Assembly: GCA_027484605.1 (NCBI GenBank)
Contig: JAIXSR010000013.1
Location: forward strand, 1 to 62,161
DNA: 62,161 bases
Origin: Hyphomicrobiales bacterium
Lineage (GTDB): Bacteria; Pseudomonadota; Alphaproteobacteria; Rhizobiales; Beijerinckiaceae
Direction: 5' to 3'
In this document: piece after piece, positions 43,004 to 51,755 of the stretch
Numbering within the stretch: the stretch's first letter is position 1
Layout of the letters: every line of letters starts with the position of its first letter
Made by a program: the position numbers and the translations under genes
The notes under the pieces: generated by a model
Databases searched by the model: none
Told to the model about the DNA's origin: nothing
What the model saw: the letters and a program-made list of their open reading frames with translations, nothing else

Positions 43004-43894
43004 ATGGATTGGGACAATGTCAGGGCCTTCCTCGCCGTGGCGCGGCAGGGCCAGTTCCTCGGCGCGGCCCGCGCCTTGCGCATCAACCAGGCGACGATTG
43101 CCCGGCGCGTCACGGCCCTCGAGCAGGACCTGCAGGCCACCCTGTTCGAGCGCTCGACCACCGGCGTGAACCTCACCGAGGCCGGGCGGACGCTGCTCGC
43201 GCATGCCGAGCGGATGGAAAGCGAGATGCTGCAGGCCGAGGCCGATCTGCGCCAGCAGGATATCCACCTCGCCGGCACGGTGCGGATCGGCGCGCCGGAC
43301 GGATTCACCACCTATTTCCTCGTTCCCGCCCTGAAGGATCTGGTCGAACGCCATCCCCTGCTCGACATCCAGCTCGTGCCGATGCCGCTCGCCGTCAGCC
43401 TGGCGCGGCGCGATGTCGATATCGCCATCACCATCGAGGAGCCGGAAGCCGGCCGGATCGTGGCGCGCAAGCTCACCGAATACAGCCTCGGCATATTCGG
43501 CGCCCGCGCCTATCTCGACCGTCAGGGACGCCCCGCCCGGCTGGAGGATCTCGATGGCCACCGCCTGATCGGCTATGTCGAATCCTATGCCCTGCCCTCG
43601 GCCATGGCCTATGTGAGCGATCTGTTCGGCGGCAGGCGCACGGCCTTCGAATGCGCCAGCGCCGTCGGCCAGGTCGAGGCCGTGCGGGCCGGCATGGGGC
43701 TGGCGGTCCTGCATCATTTCATCGCCGCAACCGTGCCCGATCTCGAGCCCGTCCTGCCGCAGCGCCATGCCCGGCGGGCCTATTGGCTGTCGATCCACGA
43801 GGATGTCCGCGCCCTCGGGCGGATCCGCGCCGTGATCGACCATATCGCCGCCGCCACGCAGGCCCGCCGCAGCGCGTTTCTTGCCTCGCGATGA
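43004..43894 (+). CDS. LysR-family transcriptional regulator
   Basis: A 296-residue LysR-type regulator. Helix-turn-helix: DWDNVRAFLAVARQGQFLGAARAL, then INQATIARRVTALEQDLQATLFER; the effector domain has VRIGAPDGFTTYFLVP and a GMGLAVLHHF segment. It is divergent from the NMO-mmsA pair, with a palindrome between, and is probably their regulator. AAGGCGGG precedes the ATG at 43004. Confidence 0.92.
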   Translation: MDWDNVRAFLAVARQGQFLGAARALRINQATIARRVTALEQDLQATLFERSTTGVNLTEAGRTLLAHAERMESEMLQAEADLRQQDIHLAGTVRIGAPDGFTTYFLVPALKDLVERHPLLDIQLVPMPLAVSLARRDVDIAITIEEPEAGRIVARKLTEYSLGIFGARAYLDRQGRPARLEDLDGHRLIGYVESYALPSAMAYVSDLFGGRRTAFECASAVGQVEAVRAGMGLAVLHHFIAATVPDLEPVLPQRHARRAYWLSIHEDVRALGRIRAVIDHIAAATQARRSAFLASR

Positions 43895-43934
43895 GCAGTT
43901 TTGCTTGCGAAACAGGCAGGCCGACGCCATGCTG

Positions 43935-43953
43935 GAATTGGTCTGACCAATTC
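43935..43953. promoter_or_regulatory. GntR-family operator upstream of uxaA
   Basis: GAATTGGTCTGACCAATTC is a perfect 9-1-9 palindrome 26 bases before the uxaA start. Its central 15 bases ATTGGTCTGACCAAT are identical to the site in the gntR/uxuB divergent region. The TGGTC-N-GACCA core is characteristic of FadR-subfamily GntR regulators. Confidence 0.85.
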
Positions 43954-43979
43954 GTGAACACCTCGCCCGGAGTGCCCTG

Positions 43980-45500
43980 ATGGCCGTTGCCCGTACCCTC
44001 ACCCTCAACCCGCAGGACAATCTCCTCGTTGCGCTCGAAACCATCGATGCGGGCACGGCCCTGGGCGGCGGGCTGGTTGCGACGCAGCGCGTCCCGCGCG
44101 GGCACAAGCTGGCTGCCCGGCTGATCGCCGAGGGCGAGCCGGTGCTGAAATTCGGCCAGATCATCGGGTTCGCAACCGCCCCGATCCCTGCCGGCGCCTG
44201 GATCCACGAGCACAACGTCGCGATGCGCGACTTCGCCCGCGACTACGCCTTCTGCGAGAATTACCAGCCGACGCAGGAAGTGCCGGCGCATCGCCGCGCC
44301 ACCTTCGAGGGCTATCGCCGCGCCAATGGCAAGGTCGGCACCCGGAACTATATCGGCATCCTCACCTCGGTGAATTGCTCGGCATCGGTCGCGAATTTCA
44401 TCGCGAAGGAGATCGAGCGTTCCGGCATCCTCGATGACTTCCCGAATGTCGACGGCGTGATCCCGCTGGTCCATGGCGGCGGCTGTGCGCTCGACATCAA
44501 GGGCGAGGGTTACGAGGTTTTGAAGCGCACCCAATGGGGCTATGCCACCAACCCGAATATGGGCGGGGTGCTGATGGTCGGCCTCGGCTGCGAGGGTTTC
44601 CAGATCCCGCGCTGGAAGGAGGCCTATGGCATCGAGGAGGGCGAGACCTTCCGCTCGCTGGTCATCCAGGAGGTCGGCGGCACGAAGAAGACCGTGATGA
44701 AGGGCGTTGAGGCGATCAGGGAGATGCTGCCCGTCGCCAACCGCGCCAAGCGCACCACCCAGCCCGCCTCGGAGCTGGTACTGGCCCTGCAATGCGGCGG
44801 CTCGGATGGCTATTCCGGCATCACCGCCAACCCCGCCCTCGGCGCGGCGGTCGACCTGCTGGTCGCCGAAGGCGGTACCGGCATCCTCTCGGAAACCCCG
44901 GAAATCTATGGCGCGGAACATCTGCTGACTCGCCGCGCCGCCAGCCGCGAGGTGGGCGAGAAGCTCGTTGCCCGCATCCGCTGGTGGGAGGATTACACCG
45001 CCCGCAACCGCATGGAAATGAACAACAATCCCTCCCCCGGCAACAAGGCCGGCGGGTTGACGACCATTCTCGAGAAATCCCTCGGCGCCGCCGCCAAGGG
45101 CGGCAACACGGCGCTGACCGCCGTCTATGAATATGCCGAACCGGTGACGGAGAAGGGCTTCGTCTTCATGGATACGCCGGGCTATGACCCCGTCGCCGCC
45201 ACCGGGCAGGTCGCCGGCGGGGCGAATATCCTCTGCTTCACCACCGGGCGCGGCTCGGCCTATGGCTGCAAGCCCACGCCCTCGATCAAGCTGGCCACCA
45301 ATACGCCGATCTACGAGAAGATGCTCGACGACATGGACATCAATTGCGGTGACATTCTCGACGGAATCTCCATCGAGGCCAAGGGCAAGGAAATCTTCGA
45401 CGTCATCCTGCGCGTGGCGTCCGGCGAGCGCTCGAAATCCGAACAGCTCGGCTATGGCGATGCGGAATTCGTGCCGTGGACGATTGGCGCGACGATGTGA
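43980..45500 (+). CDS. uxaA: Altronate dehydratase (UxaA family, SAF plus catalytic domain)
   Basis: A 506-residue sugar-acid dehydratase. The N-terminal SAF domain (about 10-85, with VATQRVPRGHKLAARLIAEGEPVLKFGQIIGFA) is fused to the main domain (about 110-500) with GTRNYIGILTSVNCS, HGGGCALDIKG, LQCGGSDGYSGITANPA and NNNPSPGNKAGGLTTI. It removes water from D-altronate to give 2-keto-3-deoxygluconate; galactarate dehydratase GarD is a close relative, so substrate choice rests on the uronate genes next door. GGAG lies 8 bases before the start. It is controlled by the GntR operator just upstream. Confidence 0.9.
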   Translation: MAVARTLTLNPQDNLLVALETIDAGTALGGGLVATQRVPRGHKLAARLIAEGEPVLKFGQIIGFATAPIPAGAWIHEHNVAMRDFARDYAFCENYQPTQEVPAHRRATFEGYRRANGKVGTRNYIGILTSVNCSASVANFIAKEIERSGILDDFPNVDGVIPLVHGGGCALDIKGEGYEVLKRTQWGYATNPNMGGVLMVGLGCEGFQIPRWKEAYGIEEGETFRSLVIQEVGGTKKTVMKGVEAIREMLPVANRAKRTTQPASELVLALQCGGSDGYSGITANPALGAAVDLLVAEGGTGILSETPEIYGAEHLLTRRAASREVGEKLVARIRWWEDYTARNRMEMNNNPSPGNKAGGLTTILEKSLGAAAKGGNTALTAVYEYAEPVTEKGFVFMDTPGYDPVAATGQVAGGANILCFTTGRGSAYGCKPTPSIKLATNTPIYEKMLDDMDINCGDILDGISIEAKGKEIFDVILRVASGERSKSEQLGYGDAEFVPWTIGATM

Positions 45501-45519
45501 GGGCTGAGAGAAGGCGCAA

Positions 45520-45951
45520 ATGAAGGTTCTCGAAATTCACGACGCAGGACCACACAGCGCGCTGACTTTTGATCTCAAGGACGTGCTTGCAGCCCTTGGA
45601 AATCTGGCAGCATCAAGCCAATGGCAGGTCGCCAAAGCGGAACATTTTGAGGGCGAGGATTACTTTGAAGCAACAGGTGAAGGCGGAACGGAGCTTGAAA
45701 AACTGACGCGTTCCGGCTTGCGGATTTCCGGTTTGGAACTGCAGGACGTTGCAAACCGGACCCGACAGGTGATCTGGGGCATCTTTGCCGGATACAGGTC
45801 GTCGGACGAGGTCAGCCCCTGGATTATCATCTATGCTTTCGACAGCAGTTGGTATGAAGTGCATACGGATGATGAAGTTGCGCTCCATAGGATCCGCAAG
45901 AACTTTTTGGTTGTTCGAGTTGGAGAACCTCGGACGTTCATGCTGGATTGA
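45520..45951 (+). CDS. Hypothetical protein, lower GC than its neighbours
   Basis: A 143-residue protein of no family I recognise. It is acidic, has no signal peptide or membrane segment, and ends EPRTFMLD. Segments such as WIIIYAFDSSWYEVHTDDEVALHRIRK suggest a compact alpha/beta fold. Its base composition is close to 50% GC by eye against about 65% around it, with many A/T-ending codons, which points to recent transfer. It has a plausible ribosome-binding site (GAGAAGG), starts 19 bases after uxaA and ends 5 bases before the LysE gene, so it is transcribed with them. Confidence 0.65.
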   Translation: MKVLEIHDAGPHSALTFDLKDVLAALGNLAASSQWQVAKAEHFEGEDYFEATGEGGTELEKLTRSGLRISGLELQDVANRTRQVIWGIFAGYRSSDEVSPWIIIYAFDSSWYEVHTDDEVALHRIRKNFLVVRVGEPRTFMLD

Positions 45952-45956
45952 CGCCC

Positions 45957-46589
45957 ATGCCCATCGACACCACAATCCTCGCCACCTTCGCCCTGTTCTG
46001 GCTGGCCATCGTGCCGACGCCGGGGCCGAACATCCTCATGGTCACCCATGTCGCGATGACGCGCACGCCGCGCCATGTGGCTCTGGCCATTGCCGGCAAC
46101 ATGGTCGGAATCATCCTGCTGGCCAGCCTCGCGCTTCTTGGCTGGGCGGCCCTGCTGCAGGCCTTCCCCTGGCTGCGCCTCGCGGTGAATATCCTCGGCG
46201 GGGCCTATCTGCTCTATGTCGGCATGAAGCTGATCGGCCGCGCCCGCCAGCCCGCGCCGCCGATCCTGCCCGGCGAGACCCCGGCGGAGGACTGGAAGAC
46301 CGTCGCGCTCGGCTTCGTCACGGCCATTTCCAACGCGCAGGCCATCCTCTTCATCACCTCGATCTATGCGGTGACGGGCGTGCTGCAGGCCAACCTCGCG
46401 ACCGGTTTTGCCACAGTAGCCATCATGGTCGCCATGAATGCGAGCTATCTCTTCCTGCTCGGCTGGCTGTTCCGCCGCGAGCCGGTCCGGCGCGCCTACC
46501 AGCGCTTCCGGCGCGGCTTCGAGGGCACGGTGGGCGCCCTCTTCCTGTTCTTCGGCGGCCGGCTGATCTGGCGCGCCGTGATGCGGTGA
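45957..46589 (+). CDS. LysE/RhtB-family amino-acid exporter
   Basis: A 210-residue inner-membrane protein with about six membrane segments. It starts ILATFALFWLAIVPTPGPNILMV, the PTPGPN being the LysE/RhtB signature, and has NILGGAYLLYVGMKLI and LGFVTAISNAQAILFI. The family exports amino acids or related metabolites. A uronate pathway offers no obvious substrate, so its place in the uxaA unit may come with the inserted small gene. An in-frame TTG 9 bases upstream is a weaker start. Confidence 0.87.
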   Translation: MPIDTTILATFALFWLAIVPTPGPNILMVTHVAMTRTPRHVALAIAGNMVGIILLASLALLGWAALLQAFPWLRLAVNILGGAYLLYVGMKLIGRARQPAPPILPGETPAEDWKTVALGFVTAISNAQAILFITSIYAVTGVLQANLATGFATVAIMVAMNASYLFLLGWLFRREPVRRAYQRFRRGFEGTVGALFLFFGGRLIWRAVMR

Positions 46590-46590
46590 C

Positions 46591-46608
46591 CGGAGGCAGC
46601 CGCCTCCG
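46591..46608. terminator. Hairpin between convergent lysE and uxuA
   Basis: CGGAGGC (46591-46597) pairs with GCCTCCG (46602-46608) around AGCC, directly between the two stop codons. There is no T-run, but position suits a shared terminator. Confidence 0.5.
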
Positions 46609-47829
46609 TCAGCGCGAGTATTCCAGCGCCCGGATCACGCCGCGCAATTCGGCGAGGCCGCGCAGCCGCCCGATCGCGGTATAGCCCGGATTGGTGCGCT
46701 TGGTGGCGGCGAGATCATCCAGCATGCGATGGCCATGGTCGGGCCGGAAGATGATCTCGCCCCCCTCGGGCCGGCGGGCGTTTTCGGCGAGCAGCTTGCC
46801 GAGCACGCCGACCATGTCGACATCGCCATCGAGATGGTCTGCCTCGAAGAAGGAGAGCCCGTCGCCCTCGCGCTTCGTGGCGCGGAGATGCGCGAAGCCG
46901 ATGCGCGGCCCGAACCGTTCCGCCATGCCGACGAGATCATTCGCCGCCGCGACGCCGAGCGAGCCGGTGCAGAAGCAGATGCCGTTCGAGGGGTTCGGCA
47001 CCGCATCGAACAGGGCCTGGTAATCGGCTTCCGATTTCGCGATGCGCGGCAGGCCGAAAAGCGGACGCGGCGGATCATCCGGGTGCAGCGTCAGCCGGAC
47101 ACCGAGTTCATCGGCCCGCGGGCAGACCGCCTGGAGGAATACCACGAGATGCTGCCGCAGGACGGCCTCGTCGATCCCCTCATATTCCCGGAGTTTCTCG
47201 CGGAAACGCGGGATCGTCATCGGCTCGGTGGTCGAGCCCGGCAGCGCCGAGGCAATCACCATGACGAGGTAATCGATATCCTCGGGCGTGAAGGATTCGT
47301 AGAGCGCCCGCGCCTGCGCCTGGATCTCCGGCGGGTAATCCGCCTCGGCGCCGGGGCGTTCGAGAATATGCAGCTCGAAAGCCGCGAAACGCGGATAGTC
47401 GAAGCGCAGGGCCCGGGCGCCATTGGGCAATTCCCATTCGAGATCGGTCCGGCACCAATCGACGACCGGCATGAAATTGTAGCAGATCGTCCGGATGCCG
47501 CAGGCCGCCAGCGCCTCCATCGAGGCGATCCAGGCCTCGATCGAGGCCTTCGCCCGGCCGCCCATCCGCTTCACATCATCCGGGATCGGGATGGATTCGA
47601 CGACGCTCCAGCGCAACGGCGTGCGATGCGGCTGCGACCGCTCGATGATCGCGATCCGTTCCTCGACTTCCGCCACGGTCCAGGCCCGGCCGATCGGGAT
47701 CTGGTGCAGCGAGGAGACGACATCGCTCGCCCCGGCCTGCCGGATATCGTCGAGGCTGACGGGATCATCCGGCCCATACCAGCGCCAGCCCTCGCGCAGG
47801 GTCCGGGACGGCCGTGTCATGCGGCTCAT
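46609..47829 (-). CDS. uxuA: Mannonate dehydratase
   Basis: A 406-residue TIM-barrel enzyme converting D-mannonate to 2-keto-3-deoxygluconate in glucuronate breakdown. Family landmarks are REGWRWYGPDDPVSLDDIRQAGA near the start, CYNFMPVVDW (active-site region), LTLHPDDPP, NGICFCTGSLG, IGFAHLRATKREGD and IIFRPDHGH; the Cys, two His and Asp in these blocks are the metal ligands known for UxuA. It overlaps the dctM stop by ATGA and is the last gene of the GntR-TRAP operon. Confidence 0.94.
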   Translation of the reverse strand: MSRMTRPSRTLREGWRWYGPDDPVSLDDIRQAGASDVVSSLHQIPIGRAWTVAEVEERIAIIERSQPHRTPLRWSVVESIPIPDDVKRMGGRAKASIEAWIASMEALAACGIRTICYNFMPVVDWCRTDLEWELPNGARALRFDYPRFAAFELHILERPGAEADYPPEIQAQARALYESFTPEDIDYLVMVIASALPGSTTEPMTIPRFREKLREYEGIDEAVLRQHLVVFLQAVCPRADELGVRLTLHPDDPPRPLFGLPRIAKSEADYQALFDAVPNPSNGICFCTGSLGVAAANDLVGMAERFGPRIGFAHLRATKREGDGLSFFEADHLDGDVDMVGVLGKLLAENARRPEGGEIIFRPDHGHRMLDDLAATKRTNPGYTAIGRLRGLAELRGVIRALEYSR

Positions 47830-49232
47830 TTCATCACTCCGAGATAGCGCGGCAGCCAGAGCGTGATCTCCGGGATGAAGGTGATCGCGATCAACGCCGC
47901 GAAGAGCGGGATCAGCCAGGGCAGGATCGCCATGGTTGTCCGCTCCACCGAGAGGCCAGCCACGCGGCTCAACACGAACAGGACCATGCCAAGGGGCGGA
48001 TGGAGCAGCCCGATCATCAGGTTGAGCACCATGATCAGGCCGAAATGCACCGGGTCGATGCCGAGCTTGAGCACGATGGGCAGCAGGATCGGCACGAGGA
48101 TGGTGATCGCCGCGATCGTATCGAGGAAGCAGCCGACGAACAGCATCAGCAGGTTCACGAGGATCAGGAAGACCCACTTGTTCTGCGTGATGCCGAGGAT
48201 CAGGTCGGACAGCATCTGCGCCGCCTGGCTCACCGTGAGCAGCCAGGCGAAGATCGAGGCCGCCGTCACGATGAAGAGCACGGAAGCCGTGGTTTCCACC
48301 GTGTCGAACGTGGCCTTGGCCAGCGCCTTCATCGTCATCGAGCGGTAGCGGACAAGCCCGAGGAACAGCGACCACATCACCGCTGCCACGGCGGCTTCGG
48401 TGGGCGTGAACCAGCCGAGCGTCATGCCGCCGATCAGGATGACCGGCGTCATCAGCGCCATCACGGCCGAGAACTTGAAGATATAGTCGAGCAGCAGGAC
48501 CACGCCAAGCGCGAGGAAGATGGCGCCGTTCTGCGAGAAGCCGGCCCGTTCCAGCAGGTAGACGGCCACGGGATAGCCGAGCACCACGCCGATCTCGAGC
48601 ATGGCCATGCTGATCTGGCGGAGGTTGAACTGGGCATCCGAGCCCCAGCCGCGCAGCCGCGCGAAGACCGCGACGGTGATCATCATGAAGAGCGTCATCA
48701 GCACGCCCGGCACGACCCCGCCGAGGAAGAGCGAGCCGATCGAGACATTGGCCATCATGCCGTAGATCACGAAGGGCAGGCTCGGCGGAATGATGGGCCC
48801 GAGCGTGGCGGAGGCTGCCGTCACGCCCACCGCCACCTCGACCGGATAGCCGTGGTCCTTCATCGCCTTGATCTCGATCGTGCCGATGCCCGCCGCATCC
48901 GCGATGGCGGTGCCGGACATGCCCGAGAAGATCACCGACCCGATGATATTGACCTGCGCGAGGCCGCCGCGCATCCAGCCCACAAGGGCCACGGCGAAGG
49001 CATAGATCCGGCCGGTCACGCCGGCAATGTTCATCAGGTTGCCGGCGAGGATGAAGAACGGCACCGCCAGCAGCGGGAAGCTCTCCACCCCGGCAATCAT
49101 GCGCTGGGCCACGATCACGTCGGGCGCCGAACCATAGGCCGCGAGATAGAGCAGCGAGGAAGCGGCCATCGACACCGCGACCGGCACGCCGAGAACCATG
49201 AGCAGCAGGAAGCCGCCGAGCAAGATGATCAT
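47826..49232 (-). CDS. dctM: TRAP transporter large permease (DctM)
   Basis: A 468-residue membrane protein with around 12 to 14 hydrophobic segments: MIILLGGFLLLMVLGVPVAVSMA at the start, FFILAGNLMNIAG, FSGMSGTAIADAAGIGTIEI and FVGCFLDTIAAITILVPIL are typical DctM blocks. It is the sodium-coupled transport channel of a TRAP importer. AAGGAGG precedes the ATG at 49232, 3 bases after the dctQ stop. Neighbouring uronate genes suggest uptake of glucuronate, galacturonate or a related acid. Confidence 0.94.
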   Translation of the reverse strand: MIILLGGFLLLMVLGVPVAVSMAASSLLYLAAYGSAPDVIVAQRMIAGVESFPLLAVPFFILAGNLMNIAGVTGRIYAFAVALVGWMRGGLAQVNIIGSVIFSGMSGTAIADAAGIGTIEIKAMKDHGYPVEVAVGVTAASATLGPIIPPSLPFVIYGMMANVSIGSLFLGGVVPGVLMTLFMMITVAVFARLRGWGSDAQFNLRQISMAMLEIGVVLGYPVAVYLLERAGFSQNGAIFLALGVVLLLDYIFKFSAVMALMTPVILIGGMTLGWFTPTEAAVAAVMWSLFLGLVRYRSMTMKALAKATFDTVETTASVLFIVTAASIFAWLLTVSQAAQMLSDLILGITQNKWVFLILVNLLMLFVGCFLDTIAAITILVPILLPIVLKLGIDPVHFGLIMVLNLMIGLLHPPLGMVLFVLSRVAGLSVERTTMAILPWLIPLFAALIAITFIPEITLWLPRYLGVMK

Positions 49233-49235
49233 GGC

Positions 49236-49835
49236 TCAGCCCTCCTTGGCCAGTTCTTCGGAGCCATCGAAGGCCCCGGGCCGTTCGAGGACGGAATAGC
49301 CCCGTTTCCAGTTCGCCCAGGCAACCTGGGCACCGCGCAGGGCCATCAGCACGAAGGCCGCGAAGACAATGAGGAAGACCGGCAGCTTCGGGAAGTTGAT
49401 CGTCGTCATCATCTCGTCGGAAATGATCGACGAGTATTTCCAGACCAGCCAGGCCAGATAGGAAAAGATGACGATCCGCGTGAGGTCGACGAAGATGGCC
49501 AGCGCCCGGCCCATGGGCGGGCTGAGATAGCGGTAGAGGAAGTCGACATGAATGTGCCGCGATTGCCGCGTGCACATGACCGAGCCGAGGAAGACCACCG
49601 CGACAAGGCAGTAGATCGCGATTTCCTCGGTCCAGCCGAAGCTGTTGTTCAGCACGTAGCGCGTGAAGAACTGGAGGAACACGCAGCCGCACATCATCCA
49701 GAAGATGGCCAGGGTCACCCAGTCCTCGATCCGGTAGCCGGACAGATCGACCGGAGCGACCTCCTCGTCGAAGGTCTTGGCGATTTCCTCGGAAGAGATC
49801 GGGGTATGGATCTCGCTGGGCGTCTGGCTTGCCAA
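49236..49835 (-). CDS. dctQ: TRAP transporter small permease (DctQ)
   Basis: A 199-residue protein with four membrane segments and the DctQ blocks RYVLNNSFGWTEEIAIYCLVAVVFLG and SRHIHVDFLYRYL. It starts with an unusual TTG at 49835: GAGAGG lies 8 bases before it and no ATG precedes the first membrane span at a sensible place. It works with DctM and DctP. A strong hairpin with a T-run separates it from dctP. Confidence 0.9.
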   Translation of the reverse strand: MASQTPSEIHTPISSEEIAKTFDEEVAPVDLSGYRIEDWVTLAIFWMMCGCVFLQFFTRYVLNNSFGWTEEIAIYCLVAVVFLGSVMCTRQSRHIHVDFLYRYLSPPMGRALAIFVDLTRIVIFSYLAWLVWKYSSIISDEMMTTINFPKLPVFLIVFAAFVLMALRGAQVAWANWKRGYSVLERPGAFDGSEELAKEG

Positions 49836-49889
49836 GGCAAAGTCCTCTCGGATCGGGCGCCGGCATCGGACCGCGCCAGGTAATGAGGA

Positions 49890-49925
49890 GAAAAAGGCGC
49901 GCCCCGGGGGAGAACGGAGCGCGCC
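49890..49925 (-). terminator. Terminator-like hairpin between dctP and dctQ
   Basis: On the minus strand GGCGCGC (49925-49919) pairs with GCGCGCC (49902-49896) and is followed by TTTTT (49895-49891). It lies 22 bases after the dctP stop and 55 before dctQ, so partial termination would give more binding protein than permease. Confidence 0.75.
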
Positions 49926-49946
49926 GGAGTCAGGGAGAAGTCAGCC

Positions 49947-50921
49947 TTACTTGATGGCCTGGATCTTCTCCCAATCCGCCTTGCGGTAGCCGAACTGTTC
50001 GAAGGTCACGCTCTTCTGCACATTGGCGAGGAAGTCGTTCCGGTCGATCTCGGTCACGGTCAGGCCCTTGTCCTTGAAGAACTGGACGAGCTTCTTCTCG
50101 CTGTCCTGGATCTGCTTGGTGGCGCGGGCGGCCGCTTCCTGGCTGACGGCGACCCAGGTCTTCTTGTCCTCTTCCGAGAACTTCGCCCAGGTACCCTTGG
50201 CCACGATGGTGTTGAGATGGTCGACAATGTGGCCGGTCAGGACGATGTGCTTCTGCACTTCATAGAACTTCTTGGCCTCGATGGTGGTCAGCGGGTTTTC
50301 CTGCGCCTCGACCGTGCCGTTCTGCAGCGCCAGATAGACTTCCGCGAAGGCGATCGGCGTCGTGTTGGCACCGCAGGAACGCGGCATGGCGAGATAGGCC
50401 GGCACGTCCGGCACGCGGATCTTCAGGCCCTTCATCTCGGCGCAGTTCTTGAACGCCTTGTTCGAGGTGGTGTGGCGGACGCCGTAATAGGTCGTCGCCG
50501 TGATGATATGGCCGGTCTTCTCCTCGTAGCCCTTGGCCATCTCGCGGTAGAGATCGGTCTTGGTATAGGCGAGGAGATGATCCGCATCGCGGAAGGTGAA
50601 GGGGTAGTAGGTCACGCCGATCGGCGGGAAGGAGCGCGCGGCGAAGCTCGAGCCGGAGATGATGATGTCGACCGAACCGAGGCTGAGGCCCTGGTTGATG
50701 TCGGTTTCCTTGCCGAGCTGCGAGGCCGGGAAGACCTCGATCTGGTAGCGGTTGTTGGTGCGCTTGGCGAATTCCTGCGCCGCCCAGACCGATTCCGTAT
50801 GGAACGGCTCCGAGGTCTCGTAGACATGCGCCCATTTCAGCTTCGTCTGGGCCGAAGCCGCACCGAGGGCGAAGGCGAGGCCGATACCCGCCAGCATGGT
50901 CGATTTCACTAGGGTCTTCAT
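49947..50921 (-). CDS. dctP: TRAP transporter substrate-binding protein (DctP)
   Basis: A 324-residue periplasmic binding protein. The signal peptide is MKTLVKSTMLAGIGLAFALG (cleavage near ASAQ), followed by KLKWAHVYETSEPFHT. The carboxylate-binding arginine is expected in LKIRVPDVPAY, and FAEVYLALQNGTVEAQENPLTTI is a diagnostic DctP segment. The ligand is probably a hexuronate, judging from uxuA/uxuB/uxaA around it. AGGAGGAAA precedes the start. It is the first transporter gene after gntR. Confidence 0.94.
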   Translation of the reverse strand: MKTLVKSTMLAGIGLAFALGAASAQTKLKWAHVYETSEPFHTESVWAAQEFAKRTNNRYQIEVFPASQLGKETDINQGLSLGSVDIIISGSSFAARSFPPIGVTYYPFTFRDADHLLAYTKTDLYREMAKGYEEKTGHIITATTYYGVRHTTSNKAFKNCAEMKGLKIRVPDVPAYLAMPRSCGANTTPIAFAEVYLALQNGTVEAQENPLTTIEAKKFYEVQKHIVLTGHIVDHLNTIVAKGTWAKFSEEDKKTWVAVSQEAAARATKQIQDSEKKLVQFFKDKGLTVTEIDRNDFLANVQKSVTFEQFGYRKADWEKIQAIK

Positions 50922-50972
50922 GGGTTTCCTCCTGGTTTTCTGATCTTGCCGGTTGCGGGGATTCCGAACCGG

Positions 50973-51725
50973 TTACCCCGTCGCCGGAAGGCGAAGGGGC
51001 GGGCTGGATGACGGGCGTTCCTCCTGGGGAGATTCGCCTTCGCCGAAACTGCGGGAAAAGCGCTCCTGCGACGCGCTGAGATGCCGGCGGAGGGCATCCC
51101 GCGCGAGGACAGGATCGCGTGCGGCCAGCGCATTGCGGATGGCGCGGTGCTCCTCGAAGGCATGCCGCCACGAGGTCTCGTCCTCGAAATGCGCCGCGAG
51201 CTGGCCGAAATACGGGCTCATGCGTTTGTCGAACAACTCGCCGACCATCCGCGTGATCACCGAATTGCCGAGGATCGCGGCAAGCGCGACATGGAAATCG
51301 CGGTCGAGCCGGATCATCTCCTCGTCATTGTCCGTCCGGACGGACATCAGGTCGAGCAGGGCGTCGAGCGTATGCAGGTGATGCGGCTCGACGAGGATCG
51401 CCGCCTCGGCCACGATCGCCCCCTCGATCTGGGCCCGGGCGCGCAGCAATTCGAACGGGCCCTCGTGCTCGCCGGCATTCGGTGCCAGGGCAAAGGGCTC
51501 GCTCACATAGATGCCGGACCCGACGCGGATCCGGATGCGCCCCTCGACCTCCAGCGCGATCAGCGCTTCGCGGATCGTCGGACGGGAGACATTCAGCTTC
51601 TCGGCCAGCTCGCGTTCGGTGGGCAGGCGTGCACCCACGGGCAAGGCCCCGGAATCCAGATAGGTCCGGATCTGGTCGGCAACCTGCCGGTAAAGGCGGC
51701 GCGGTTCGATGGCCTCGAGCGCCAA
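50973..51725 (-). CDS. GntR-family (FadR subfamily) regulator of the hexuronate genes
   Basis: A regulator of 250 residues from the start chosen here. Winged helix-turn-helix: RRLYRQVADQIRTYLDSG, LPTERELAEKLNVSRPTIREALIALEVEGRI; C-terminal FCD ligand domain with RLDRDFHVALAAILGN and FEEHRAIRNALAARD holding the metal-binding Asp/His residues. The TTG at 51725 (GGGGAA before it) is preferred to an ATG at 51800, because the operator 51756-51770 would otherwise lie inside the coding region. It presumably represses this operon, uxuB and uxaA until a uronate intermediate binds. Confidence 0.88.
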   Translation of the reverse strand: MALEAIEPRRLYRQVADQIRTYLDSGALPVGARLPTERELAEKLNVSRPTIREALIALEVEGRIRIRVGSGIYVSEPFALAPNAGEHEGPFELLRARAQIEGAIVAEAAILVEPHHLHTLDALLDLMSVRTDNDEEMIRLDRDFHVALAAILGNSVITRMVGELFDKRMSPYFGQLAAHFEDETSWRHAFEEHRAIRNALAARDPVLARDALRRHLSASQERFSRSFGEGESPQEERPSSSPPLRLPATG

Positions 51726-51755
51726 AGCTTCCCCCGATTTGGTCTTGTCGTTGAA

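Noticed and set aside
46609-49866. A single giant frame appearing to fuse uxuA with upstream sequence
   Set aside because: Upstream of codon MSRMTRP the frame is out of phase with the real dctM and dctQ genes and encodes no recognisable protein.
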